Positions 24,268 through 32,605 of a stretch of DNA of 64,000 nt are shown here, one piece after another. The position numbers and the translations under genes were made by a program. Position 1 is the stretch's first letter, and each line of letters begins with the position of its first letter. Source of the DNA: Planctomycetota bacterium (GTDB taxonomy: Bacteria; Planctomycetota; UBA8742; UBA2392); contig JAGQRH010000002.1 in NCBI GenBank assembly GCA_020425605.1, positions 124,001 through 188,000 of the forward strand, read 5' to 3'. A model generated the notes under the pieces. It did not search any database and had not been told where the DNA came from. It saw only the letters and a program-made list of their open reading frames with translations.

Positions 24268-25446
24268 CTACCCGGCGAGGGGAGCCGGCTTGTCTGCGAG
24301 CTCCGAAATCGTGACTCGATTTCGTCCGTCGCGCTTGGACGCGTAAAGCGCCTCGTCGGCGCGTGGGTAGACAACGTCCTCGCCCTCGTTCACGCCAATG
24401 TGCGTGCCGCCGATGCTGATGGTTACTGTCGAGCGTTCCAGCAGGTTGGCCGCTTCGACGGCCGCGCGAAGCCTCTCTGCAACCTCCGACAGATGCTTCT
24501 GCGAGGTTTCTTCCAACAGCACCATGAACTCCTCGCCGCCCCAGCGAAAGACTTCGTCAGTGCCGCGCAGCTCGCGCATCAGGACGTTGGCAAGTCCGAC
24601 CAATACCTCGTCGCCGACCTGGTGCCCGTAGGTATCGTTCACGCGCTTGAAGTGGTCGATGTCGATCAACATGGCGCAAATCGGGGTTTTGCTTCGCAAC
24701 TGCCGCGCCTTGGCCCGTTTGAACGCCTGCGCGAAGGCCCGCCGGTTGGGCAGCCGGGTCAGCCCGTCGAGCATCGCCAGTTCCCGCAGGTCCTCCGCGT
24801 GCGTGCGTGCGCGGGCGTAGTCCGCGCGCAGGCGGGTAAACGCCGACGTCAGCACGATGAACACCGGCGGAGCGATCACAATGTTCAGGGTGAACTCGTT
24901 GACCACGACCGTCGACAGCCGCTCGCGGTGCACCGCGAGAAAGATGCCGAGCATGACAAGCGTCAGCCCGTAGTAGCCGGCGGCGAATTTCCAGGACAGG
25001 CGGACCGGCAGCAGGAAGAGAAACAGGACCGAGCAGAAGATCAGCCACGGCGCGATGTCGAAGTAGAGCTCATGGTCGAACCCCGTGTAGTGCAGGTCCC
25101 ACAACTGGCGACCCCAGCCCACCAGCACGATGCCCGGCGCGACCACCAGCGTGGCGTTGCGCACCAGCGCCACCCTGGCGGGTGAAAGCAGGTAGTTCCA
25201 CACAAGCAAGGCAAGAAACGCGAACGTCGACGGCAACAGAACGTAGCGCTCGTACCAGTGGGCGCTGCCCTGCAGCTCGGCCTCAGCCCACGCCGTGCCG
25301 GCCGCCAGGGCAAACAGTGGCAGGAGCAGCAACAGGAGCTTTCGCTCTCCGCGCTGCGGGCGTGACATGTCGCCGAGTCCCGAAGTGACATGCTCGGTCG
25401 GCGGCCCGGCGACGTATTGCTTGCCCCGTACGGTAGGCTCATCCAT
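24268..25446 (-). CDS. membrane-bound diguanylate cyclase (GGDEF), paralogue
   Basis: 392 residues with the same plan as its neighbour: about six membrane helices (36-220), then GGDEF from DGLTRLPNRRAF, with GGEEF also at 303-307 and I-site RGTD. The two share the tryptophan-arginine context (RWGGEEFM) and spacing, implying tandem duplication. The sensor halves have diverged more than the catalytic domains, so the two probably respond to different cues. c-di-GMP commonly switches on exopolysaccharide, which is encoded about 10 kb away. The 192-bp gap downstream (24076-24267) is AT-richer than the surroundings and probably holds the promoter of the other cyclase gene. Confidence 0.92.
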   Translation of the reverse strand: MDEPTVRGKQYVAGPPTEHVTSGLGDMSRPQRGERKLLLLLLPLFALAAGTAWAEAELQGSAHWYERYVLLPSTFAFLALLVWNYLLSPARVALVRNATLVVAPGIVLVGWGRQLWDLHYTGFDHELYFDIAPWLIFCSVLFLFLLPVRLSWKFAAGYYGLTLVMLGIFLAVHRERLSTVVVNEFTLNIVIAPPVFIVLTSAFTRLRADYARARTHAEDLRELAMLDGLTRLPNRRAFAQAFKRAKARQLRSKTPICAMLIDIDHFKRVNDTYGHQVGDEVLVGLANVLMRELRGTDEVFRWGGEEFMVLLEETSQKHLSEVAERLRAAVEAANLLERSTVTISIGGTHIGVNEGEDVVYPRADEALYASKRDGRNRVTISELADKPAPLAG

Positions 25447-25497
25447 TGCCGTGGCATTCTACCGTTTGTGATACAATGCATGTAGCCAGTGCTTTGG

Positions 25498-26490
25498 CTA
25501 GTGGGTGTGGATGGCGTAGTCGCGCAGGTCGCGGTGCATGGCGCGCAGGTACATGGCCAGCACGAACCCGACGGCGATCACGTCCGGCGCGTCGCCTTTC
25601 AGGTCATAGCGCAGCCCCAGCGTGCGCCCGGCGTCGTCGTCCAGCGCGATGCGCAGCTCGCCGAACTCCACGCCGTCGGGGTCCTTGCCCGCGTGCACGT
25701 GGATCGCGCGGTGTTTGCCGCGCTCATACTCCGGGTTGGTGACGTGGCTGAAGTAGCGGTCAATGAACTCGCGGTCGAGCTTGCCGAAGAAGTCGCTGAC
25801 CATGCTGGCGTGCCCGTGTTCGCTGAAGTTCACGTTGGCTTCGCCGGTCTTCTTTACCCAGTGCTTGAGCTGGTCTTCCATGCGCCCGGCGACGACGTCG
25901 GTTTTGCGCACATTGCTGCGCGTCAGCATCATGGTGCGTGCCCGCTGCTCATGTGACCGGCGCTGCACGCCGTCGATCTCGCTGCGCAGTTTCCACAGCT
26001 CTTTGTCGCGGTCTTTGAGTTGGCCCTCGAGCGCGCCGCGCTGGGCGTCGACTTCGCGCAGCAACTGCTCGGCGGCCGTCAGCTCTTCGGCGAGGTGTTC
26101 AAGCTCGCTGTCGTGGCCCGCGAGTTCTCCGTCGTGTGCCTCAAGTTGCCTCGCCTGCTCGGCCACTTCGTGTGCGTTTACGAGGGCGACAGTAACGCTG
26201 TTGTCGCTTCCCCCGGTGATCTCGTTCAGGCCCTTCATCAGGCGTGCACGTTCAGCCTCGGCGCGCTGCTTGGCCGACTGCACGCTCTCGATGCGCTTGC
26301 GCAGCTCATCAAGAGTCTGTTGCTGTTGCGACCGCACCGCGTCTAGCTCGGCGGCGACGGCACCGGGATCGGCCGAGGAGGCGGACCTGCGGAACACCAC
26401 CATCGCGACCACGAAGCCGCTAAAGGCCCCGATCAAGACTGCAAGCACGACAAACGGTGTAGTGATTGCCGCAAGCATGGTCCGGATCAT
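25498..26490 (-). CDS. membrane-anchored coiled-coil protein
   Basis: 330 residues. One N-terminal membrane helix (about 8-33) is followed by a long coiled coil (about 45-190, rich in Glu/Gln/Arg/Leu) and a globular C-terminal domain of about 120 residues (DFFGKLDREFIDRYFSHV, HVHAGKDPDGVEFGELRIAL). The layout resembles RmuC or other membrane scaffold proteins, but I see no nuclease motif. Function unknown. It is on the same strand as the GGDEF pair and 42 bp from the preceding lipoprotein gene. Confidence 0.7.
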   Translation of the reverse strand: MIRTMLAAITTPFVVLAVLIGAFSGFVVAMVVFRRSASSADPGAVAAELDAVRSQQQQTLDELRKRIESVQSAKQRAEAERARLMKGLNEITGGSDNSVTVALVNAHEVAEQARQLEAHDGELAGHDSELEHLAEELTAAEQLLREVDAQRGALEGQLKDRDKELWKLRSEIDGVQRRSHEQRARTMMLTRSNVRKTDVVAGRMEDQLKHWVKKTGEANVNFSEHGHASMVSDFFGKLDREFIDRYFSHVTNPEYERGKHRAIHVHAGKDPDGVEFGELRIALDDDAGRTLGLRYDLKGDAPDVIAVGFVLAMYLRAMHRDLRDYAIHTH

Positions 26491-26532
26491 GCCATGGCAT
26501 TCGCCGCAGAGAAGTCATTGCCGCCCGCGGCT

Positions 26533-27018
26533 TCAGTTAGTGAAAACCAGCGAGATATCATCCACTCGAAGTCCTTCAACGCTCTCAATCTCAAGCGTCA
26601 GCACGTATCTGCCGAAGCGGTAGGAGTCCGCACGTTTCTCGATGGACTCGTGAAACCAGTATGCTTGGGCTTCGGGGAAGTACTGGAGCGCGGACTCTGC
26701 ACCTGTTTTTTCGCTTCGGTTCGTGTCCCCGCCCGCATACACGAGCGTCATGCGCACTCGATAGTTGGCGGGAGACTCAACTCGCCTGCCTGGCAGAGTC
26801 AGCCTGACCGTGACAACCGGGGACTCGTTGGACTTGTAGGTTCTCCGGTCCGTTCCTACCTGCAGGAAGTAGCCAAGCTGGTCAACTTCCCTGTAGTTCT
26901 GAAGCACCAACGGAGTCCCGAATACATCGATTGTCTCAACAGAGCCTGAATGTACAGGGCTGCGGCAGCCTGCCAGGGAGAGCGCGGCCATCGTGATTGC
27001 CAGCATGGTTCGATGCAT
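26533..27018 (-). CDS. lipoprotein of unknown function
   Basis: 161 residues with a type II signal peptide and lipobox LSLAGC (Cys 18). The mature part is beta-rich (VVTVRLTLPGRR, YRVRMTLVYAGG, YRFGRYVLTLEIESVEG), consistent with an immunoglobulin-like or jelly-roll fold. No family is recognised. It starts 3 bp downstream of the arginase stop, so the two are likely one operon even though their functions look unrelated. Confidence 0.75.
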   Translation of the reverse strand: MHRTMLAITMAALSLAGCRSPVHSGSVETIDVFGTPLVLQNYREVDQLGYFLQVGTDRRTYKSNESPVVTVRLTLPGRRVESPANYRVRMTLVYAGGDTNRSEKTGAESALQYFPEAQAYWFHESIEKRADSYRFGRYVLTLEIESVEGLRVDDISLVFTN

Positions 27019-27020
27019 GG

Positions 27021-28007
27021 CTACAGGATCGTTTTGCCGAGCGCGCTGGCGATCAGGTCGACGGCCAGCTGGCCGGTTTGATTGTGAACGTCGAGGATGG
27101 GGTTGACCTCGGCCAGCTCGAGGCTGGTGAGCGCGTCTGACTCCGCGATCATTTCCATCGCGAGGTGGGCTTCACGATATGTGAGCCCGCCGAATACAGT
27201 GGTGCCAGTACCCGGGGCAACGCGCGGATCCACGGAATCGATGTCAAAGCTGACGTGCAGGTAGTCGGTGTTGCGTGTCGCGAGGTTGATGGCATCGCGC
27301 ATGATGGCCGCCATGCCGCGCTCGTCGATGTCTTTCATCGTGAACGCATGCACGCCGGAATCGAGAATCGCCTGCTTCTCCTGGCGATCAAGATCGCGCA
27401 GTCCGACCAGCACCACGTCATTCGGGAACACCTTCGGGCACACGCCGCCGATCTTCGTCAGCACGTCCGGTCCCTGGCCCAGCGCCGTCGCCACGGGCAT
27501 GCCGTGGACATTGCCGCTTGGTGACGTCATCGGCGTGTTCAGGTCGCCGTGCGCATCGATCCAGATCAGCCCGAGCGTGATTTCCGTCTTCGGCTGCGTC
27601 TTTCGAATCTCCGCTTCCTCTTCTTTGTATGCCGCCATCAACCCTGCAATGGTACCGATGGCGATGCTGTGGTCGCCGCCGATGATCAGCGGGAACGCGT
27701 CCTTCTTCACGATGCGCTTGACGTGCTCATGCACCGCGTCGCAGGCGCGCACGATCATGGGCAGGTGGTTGGCCTTGCCTTCAACCTGATACTGCAGCTG
27801 CTGGGCGCGCTCGACATCGCGGATAATCACGTCGCCGTGGTCCACGAACGAGAGGCTCAGCGCCTTCAGTTTCTCCTGCAACCCGGCAATGCGGATCGCG
27901 CTCGGCCCCATGCCGACGCCGCGACGGCCTGCACCGTGGTCCATGGGCACGCCGAGGATGTGGACTTCCTGGTCGTCTTGAAGGCGATTGAAGCGTCTGC
28001 TGGCCAT
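27021..28007 (-). CDS. rocF: arginase
   Basis: 328 residues from the ATG at 28005-28007. All ureohydrolase metal-ligand motifs are present: GGDHSIAIG, IDAHGDLNTP and SFDIDSVDP, together with the N-terminal VPMDHGAGRRGVGMGPSAIR and NVHGMP loop typical of arginase rather than agmatinase. It hydrolyses arginine to ornithine and urea at a binuclear manganese centre in the cytosol. An in-frame extension to 28172 lacks family similarity and is rejected. It is divergent from the small acidic gene at 28221, with 213 bp between start codons. Confidence 0.93.
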   Translation of the reverse strand: MASRRFNRLQDDQEVHILGVPMDHGAGRRGVGMGPSAIRIAGLQEKLKALSLSFVDHGDVIIRDVERAQQLQYQVEGKANHLPMIVRACDAVHEHVKRIVKKDAFPLIIGGDHSIAIGTIAGLMAAYKEEEAEIRKTQPKTEITLGLIWIDAHGDLNTPMTSPSGNVHGMPVATALGQGPDVLTKIGGVCPKVFPNDVVLVGLRDLDRQEKQAILDSGVHAFTMKDIDERGMAAIMRDAINLATRNTDYLHVSFDIDSVDPRVAPGTGTTVFGGLTYREAHLAMEMIAESDALTSLELAEVNPILDVHNQTGQLAVDLIASALGKTIL

Positions 28008-28220
28008 GAGTGGCGGTGTGACCTCCGGGGCGAGTGTACCAGCGAAATGCTGAATTCCGCCAGTGGGCCGATGGTATGCATTCACGAAAGAAAAATTCGC
28101 GGGCGCGCAGCGCAGGCCCATTTCTGGCCCTTGGCGGGCGCAAAAAACTTCACGCAATCGCAGTGTTTCCATCGGCCGGAATAGATAGCGGGGGATGGTC
28201 CCCGCAAACCGGAGACAAAG

Positions 28221-28457
28221 ATGGACCTCTCAGCGATTCCCTACCTGTTGATTTCACGTGAGCTCGATTTCGGCTTCAGCACCGAAAAGGTGTTCCTGTG
28301 CCTCTGCCTGCTGGATCACCTGGTGCTCGGCGTAGGCCTTTCGCGCGACGAAGCCATGCGCCACATGGTGACCGAGCTCGAGCACAAGTACGACGGCGAA
28401 CTCGAAGAGACAGACGATGACGACGGCTTCGAGCTCGACTCGTTCCGCGCAAGCTAG
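28221..28457 (+). CDS. small acidic protein of the ABC-GNAT/TerL-like operon (78 aa)
   Basis: 78 residues. The first 45 form a hydrophobic helical core (DLSAIPYLLISRELDFGFST, then VFLCLCLLDHLVLGVG), followed by a very acidic tail (GELEETDDDDGFELD). GGAGACAAAG precedes the ATG. It is the first gene of a compact operon, 9 bp before the ABC-GNAT gene. The size, acidity and position suggest an adaptor or regulator for its larger neighbours; it might be compared with small terminase subunits, but no helix-turn-helix is visible. I do not recognise the family. Confidence 0.7.
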   Translation: MDLSAIPYLLISRELDFGFSTEKVFLCLCLLDHLVLGVGLSRDEAMRHMVTELEHKYDGELEETDDDDGFELDSFRAS

Positions 28458-28466
28458 GAGGCCGCC

Positions 28467-29780
28467 ATGTCGCACATCGACTACGCCTCAAGCGCGTTCG
28501 GTTTCGAGCCGCAGGTTCCGAGACGCCCGAAGCCCGCCTGGCTGCCTTGCCCAAAGCCCGGTGAGATCCTGGCTGTCATCGGACCCAGCGGCGCAGGCAA
28601 GTCGCTCGCGCTGGCGGCGCTGGCCGGCCCGGGCCGGCGCGAGATCTCGCGTCTGCGCAGCGAAGACCTGGCGACGCCGGTGCTGGACCTGTTTGACCCG
28701 GGCAGACCCAGCGAAGAAGTGCTGCGCACGCTGGCACGCGTCGGGCTTGCAGACGGGCGTCTGTGGGGCATGGATGCAGGCGGCCTGTCAGCGGGCGAAT
28801 GCCGCAGGCTTGAACTTGCGCTCGCAATCCGCGGCGCGAAGCCGGGTACGCTGCTGATCGCCGACGAGTTCGACGCGCACCTGGACTCGGTGACAGCCCG
28901 CGCGCTGGCGCAGAACCTGCGTCGCATTGCAGCGCGCGCGCAACTTCGGGTTGCGGCGTCTACGCATCGGCCGGAGGTCCTGCCGCAGCTGGCACCGGAC
29001 TACCTGTTCGAGATCGACAACGGCAAGGCCAGGCAACTACCGGCACCCACGCCTGCCGACCTGGGCGACGAGATAGAGATCGTGCCCGCCACAGTTCGCG
29101 ATTATGACGCGTTCGCGCACTGGCACTACCTGGGCCCCGGTCGTCCCGGCCCCACCAGTGAGGTGTGGCTGGCCCGGCATCATGGGCGTGCAGTCGGTAT
29201 TGCCATGTTCGGCTACCCCCATCTGTTGCTGGCGGCGCGCGCCACCGCGCTGCCTGAGTTTGCGCCCGCGCGCATCCGTTCGGACGGTGCGGCGGGGCTG
29301 AATGCGAGTGTCCGGCTGCTGCAGCGTGTGGTTGTGGACCCGCGCTTTCGCGGTATCGGCGTCTCCGCCCGGCTGATCACCCACGGGCTCAGGCATGTCG
29401 GTGTGCCCTGGGTTGAATGTATCGCGCAGATGGGTGCGTTCAGCGAGTTCCTGACGGGCGCAGGCTTTGAGCGCGTCTGCGACATGCCCCCGCCACGGGC
29501 AGCCCGGCGCCTCACCGAGTTCTGCCGCATGCACGGCATCTCGGCCACGGCGCTGCTCGATTCCGCCGCGCGGGCAACTCTGCTGGCGTACTTGCCTCAA
29601 GACGCCGGGCGACAACTTCAGCGGCTGCTGAACAGGCTGGTGCAGTCGCGCATCGAGACAGGCCACGGCTGCCTCCGCGGCAAACCGGACGCGGACCACG
29701 AGCCACTGTTGCGAAGGGCGCTGGCACGCTTGAGCGCGCACCCGGCCTACTTCCTCTGGACACAAAAGGAGTCCCCGTGA
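28467..29780 (+). CDS. ABC-type ATPase fused to a GNAT acyltransferase-like domain (COG2401-like)
   Basis: 437 residues. Residues about 30-190 are a compact soluble ABC ATPase: Walker A GPSGAGKS at 39-46, signature LSAGE at 107-111, Walker B LLIADE at 129-134 and His-switch STH at 165-167. Residues about 203-345 are a GNAT-like fold with HWHYLGPGRPGPTSEVWLAR and the acyl-CoA loop VVVDPRFRGIGVSARLI (about 288-304). A helical C-terminal region of about 90 residues completes it. The combination matches the family described as COG2401. The HYLG region is loosely like the phage Mu Mom family of GNAT DNA modifiers, an inference. There is no membrane domain, so it is not a transporter. GGAGG precedes the start. 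It overlaps the TerL-like gene by four bases. Confidence 0.85.
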   Translation: MSHIDYASSAFGFEPQVPRRPKPAWLPCPKPGEILAVIGPSGAGKSLALAALAGPGRREISRLRSEDLATPVLDLFDPGRPSEEVLRTLARVGLADGRLWGMDAGGLSAGECRRLELALAIRGAKPGTLLIADEFDAHLDSVTARALAQNLRRIAARAQLRVAASTHRPEVLPQLAPDYLFEIDNGKARQLPAPTPADLGDEIEIVPATVRDYDAFAHWHYLGPGRPGPTSEVWLARHHGRAVGIAMFGYPHLLLAARATALPEFAPARIRSDGAAGLNASVRLLQRVVVDPRFRGIGVSARLITHGLRHVGVPWVECIAQMGAFSEFLTGAGFERVCDMPPPRAARRLTEFCRMHGISATALLDSAARATLLAYLPQDAGRQLQRLLNRLVQSRIETGHGCLRGKPDADHEPLLRRALARLSAHPAYFLWTQKESP

Positions 29781-31015
29781 AACCCCAGGAACTGTTTGAG
29801 TTGCTGCACTATCACCCACACGCCGGGCAGCAGGCGTTTCACGACAGCGACGCGCGATTCAAGGTGCTGATTGCGGGTGCACGCTTCGGCAAGAGTCTGG
29901 CCGCCGCGCGCGACGTACTGCGCGAGATTCTCTCCGGCAAGACCCGCGGCTGGTTGGTGGGCCCTACCTATGACCTGACTCGACCGGAGTTTCGCTACAT
30001 TCGCGACGATCTGTACCGGCTGGGCGAGCGACCCCTCGAGCGCAGCAACCCGCCCTCGCTGACAACCAGTTGGGGCGCTGAAGTGATATGCCTGTCCGCG
30101 CACTCGCCGCAGGCGCTGCTGGGTGACGAGATTGACTGGCTGATCCTGTGCGAGGCCGCACACATCGAGCGTGACGCATTTGAGCGTTTCCTGCGAGCCC
30201 GGCTCGCGACCCGCAGCGGGCGGATGATCGTGCCGACTACGCCCCACGGCTACAACTGGATCTTTGACCTTTACCGGCGTGGGCTCGGCCATGAGGGCGA
30301 ATGGCAGAGCTTCCGGCACGCGACCTGGGAAAACCCCAACATCCCGCCGGGCGAGATTCTGGCGGCCCGACGTGACCTACCGGCCGACACATTTGATGAG
30401 CAATACGGCGGCGCCTTCACCTCGCCGTCGGGGAGGGTCTACCGCGAGTACGAGCGCGGCCTGCACGTAGTAAACGGGCTGGAGCCGCCGCCCGGCGCGA
30501 TCATCTTCAAGGCAATCGATTTCGGCTATACCAACCCGTTTGCCTGCCTGTGGGGCGCCCAGGATTCCGACGGGCGTCTATTGATCCTGCGTGAGCACTA
30601 TTGCACCGGCCTGGCGCTGAGCCGCCAGGCTGAGGCGATGCGCGTGATCGACGCCGGGTTTGAGAAGGCCGGCTGTGAGATCGGCCCGGCCTTCGCCGAT
30701 CCTTCCGGCGCACTCGAGCGCCGGCTGCTGCAGGAGGAGGGCCTGCCCACGCACGCAGCCGACAATCGCGTCAGCGGCGGGATCGAGATCGTGCGCCGCA
30801 GAATGCTGTTGCGTGAAGACGGGCGGCCCGGGCTGCTCATCGATTCCGGCTGCACCAACCTGTTGCGCGAGATCGAGGGCTATCAGTGGGACGAATCGTC
30901 ACTTGAGCGCCGAATGCCCCGCAAGGCCGACGACCACGCGCTGGATGCGTTGCGGTATCTCTGCGTGGCACTGGCCAGAAAGGTGGACTGGAAGAATGCG
31001 GGCACACTCTGGTAA
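29777..31015 (+). CDS. terminase-large-subunit-like ATPase/nuclease outside any prophage
   Basis: 412 residues from the GTG at 29777, overlapping the upstream stop (GTGA). The N-terminal ATPase has Walker A AGARFGKS (33-40), a Walker B strand WLILCEAA (121-128) in which the usual Asp before the catalytic Glu is Cys, and motif III PTTPHG (153-158). The C-terminal RNase H-like nuclease keeps its acidic residues: D248 (AIDFGYTNPFA), D308 (ADPSG) and D386/D387/D390 (DDHALDALRY). It therefore looks catalytically competent. Phage TerL packages DNA into capsids and cuts it; here no portal, capsid, protease or tail gene is present, and the partner is an ABC-GNAT fusion, so a cellular role is more likely. 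Confidence 0.88.
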   Translation: MKPQELFELLHYHPHAGQQAFHDSDARFKVLIAGARFGKSLAAARDVLREILSGKTRGWLVGPTYDLTRPEFRYIRDDLYRLGERPLERSNPPSLTTSWGAEVICLSAHSPQALLGDEIDWLILCEAAHIERDAFERFLRARLATRSGRMIVPTTPHGYNWIFDLYRRGLGHEGEWQSFRHATWENPNIPPGEILAARRDLPADTFDEQYGGAFTSPSGRVYREYERGLHVVNGLEPPPGAIIFKAIDFGYTNPFACLWGAQDSDGRLLILREHYCTGLALSRQAEAMRVIDAGFEKAGCEIGPAFADPSGALERRLLQEEGLPTHAADNRVSGGIEIVRRRMLLREDGRPGLLIDSGCTNLLREIEGYQWDESSLERRMPRKADDHALDALRYLCVALARKVDWKNAGTLW

Positions 31016-31024
31016 CCTCCGGGC

Positions 31025-31276
31025 ATGAAGGAAGTTCGCCCGTCAACTTGGGTTCTGCTTGGTGTGCTGGGGCTGTTCATTTTCGCGCCGCTGTTCTTCA
31101 TTGATATTGACGGACTGCAGCAGACACTGGACCAGCCCGGCGACAACACGATCCAGCCCACCCAGACGATCCAGCCCACCAAGCCGGGCGAAAACAAGGC
31201 CCCCGAGGGCAACACGCCGCCCGAGAACAAGCCGCCGGAGCCACCGGCAAACCGCCCACCCGGCGAAGCGGACTAG
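31025..31276 (+). CDS. small membrane protein with Pro-rich tail (83 aa)
   Basis: 83 residues: a single membrane helix at about 9-27 (WVLLGVLGLFIFAPLFFI) and a Pro/Asn/Glu-rich tail with short repeats (TIQPTQTIQPT, then NKPPEPPANRPP). It starts 9 bp after the TerL-like stop, so it is probably the last gene of that operon. Function unknown. It could anchor a partner at the membrane through the proline-rich segment. Confidence 0.6.
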   Translation: MKEVRPSTWVLLGVLGLFIFAPLFFIDIDGLQQTLDQPGDNTIQPTQTIQPTKPGENKAPEGNTPPENKPPEPPANRPPGEAD

Positions 31277-31393
31277 GCGTTATTGCGCCTTTGAAGCCCC
31301 AAAGGCAGCATAGTCAGGTTATCCTACCGTCGCTCACGACTTCGCCGAAGCTGTCCAGGGCGGGCACGCTCGGTGGAGGCGCGTGGAGAAGCA

Positions 31394-32605
31394 GTGTTGG
31401 GCAGGGCCGATACCAAAGCCATGCAGGAAAAACTCGACCTGTTGCAGGCCGAGAACGAGCAATTGCGTCGCAAGCTGATGCTGCTTTCCGGCGTTGGCGC
31501 GTCCACCGGCTCGATGTCACTCGGCAACCTCACCAGCTTCGGCCAGACCAAGATTCCCGCCCCGCAGGCCACTATTGCCGGGCTTTCCGTCGCTTACCTG
31601 ATCGTGGACGCAAAGTGGCGGGTGATTCGCCTCAACACCCGCATGGCTGACTTCCTGAATGTCAGCAAGGACATCGTCAACAGCAAGCCCGCGCTGGCTG
31701 AGCTGGATTCGCTTGACTGGGCGCCGCACGTGTTCCAGACGCTGCTGCAGGATGCCGGTGAAGCGCACAGCGAAGAGGTGTTCGAGGCGGAGCGCCCGAA
31801 TGTCGCCACCGGGCGATCGGACTACTTCCAGTTCAAGGCCGTCTGGTCCGAGAACCAGGGCACGGTCACGGTCGAAGACATCACTCGCCTTCGCACCACG
31901 CGCCAGTTCTTTGAGCGGCTGGTGAGCCCGCGAATCGTCGAGCGTCTTCTCGACAGCGCCGAGGACCCGTTCCTGTCGCACAAGCGCACGCTGTCCGTGC
32001 TGTTTGCCGACTTGCGCAGCTTCACGACGTTCTGCGAGGCCGTCGAGGCGCCGAAAGTGCAGGCGGTGTTCAACGAGTTCTTCGACGTCTGCATGCGCGC
32101 ACTGGAAAGCAACGACGCGACGCTGGACAAGTTCGTCGGTGACCAGGTGATGGCGCTGTTCGGCGCGCCGCTGCCAAACCCGGGTCACGCCTACAACGCG
32201 GTGAAGGTGGCCGTGGACCTGCAGCAGGAAATGCAGCGCACCCGCCGCCGCTGGATTGAAGAGGGCCTGCTGCCCAAGGCGCTGGTGGAGTCAAACCCGG
32301 AGATCCTGACGCTCGGCGTCGGCATCAACAGCGGCGAGATGCTGCTGGGAATGTTCGGAAGCCAGAAGGCGAACCAGTACACGGTGCTGGGACACCACGT
32401 GAATTTGGCGGCGAGACTTTGTAGTTTTGCCTCCGGCAACGAAGTACTGGCCTCGATCGGTACCGTGCAGGAAATCAGCAAGTACGCCAAGGAGAACCCG
32501 GCGCGGATCGCAATCCCGATCAAGTTCCGGACCAAGGCGCAGATCGAAGTTAAAGGAATCGGCGAGCCTGTCACGGTCGCCACTCTGGCATACGAGATGG
32601 CCTGA
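31394..32605 (+). CDS. class III adenylate/guanylate cyclase with PAS-like sensor
   Basis: 403 residues from the GTG at 31394, preferred because GGAGAA lies five bases upstream; ATG 31421 and GTG 31373 are alternatives. A short coiled coil is followed by a PAS-like domain (AYLIVDAKWRVIRLN to about residue 150), a signalling helix (RTTRQFFERLVSPRIVERLL) and a class III cyclase domain. Key residues are visible: metal Asp in VLFADLRSFTTF and GDQVMALFG, a Lys in LDKFVGD, and the transition-state pair in HHVNLAARL. It is predicted to make cAMP (Lys points to ATP). Soluble. It overlaps the next start by one base. Confidence 0.9.
   Translation: MLGRADTKAMQEKLDLLQAENEQLRRKLMLLSGVGASTGSMSLGNLTSFGQTKIPAPQATIAGLSVAYLIVDAKWRVIRLNTRMADFLNVSKDIVNSKPALAELDSLDWAPHVFQTLLQDAGEAHSEEVFEAERPNVATGRSDYFQFKAVWSENQGTVTVEDITRLRTTRQFFERLVSPRIVERLLDSAEDPFLSHKRTLSVLFADLRSFTTFCEAVEAPKVQAVFNEFFDVCMRALESNDATLDKFVGDQVMALFGAPLPNPGHAYNAVKVAVDLQQEMQRTRRRWIEEGLLPKALVESNPEILTLGVGINSGEMLLGMFGSQKANQYTVLGHHVNLAARLCSFASGNEVLASIGTVQEISKYAKENPARIAIPIKFRTKAQIEVKGIGEPVTVATLAYEMA

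Noticed and set aside
23626..25185. 519-codon plus-strand frame
   Set aside because: Antisense to both GGDEF genes, whose catalytic motifs are clear.
27021..28172. Arginase start at 28172
   Set aside because: The 55 extra residues lack similarity to arginases and would cover the promoter space shared with the divergent operon.
28221..31276. Prophage or prophage remnant around the TerL-like gene
   Set aside because: No portal, capsid, protease, tail, integrase or lysis gene is present, and flanking genes (arginase, nucleotide cyclase) are ordinary chromosomal genes.
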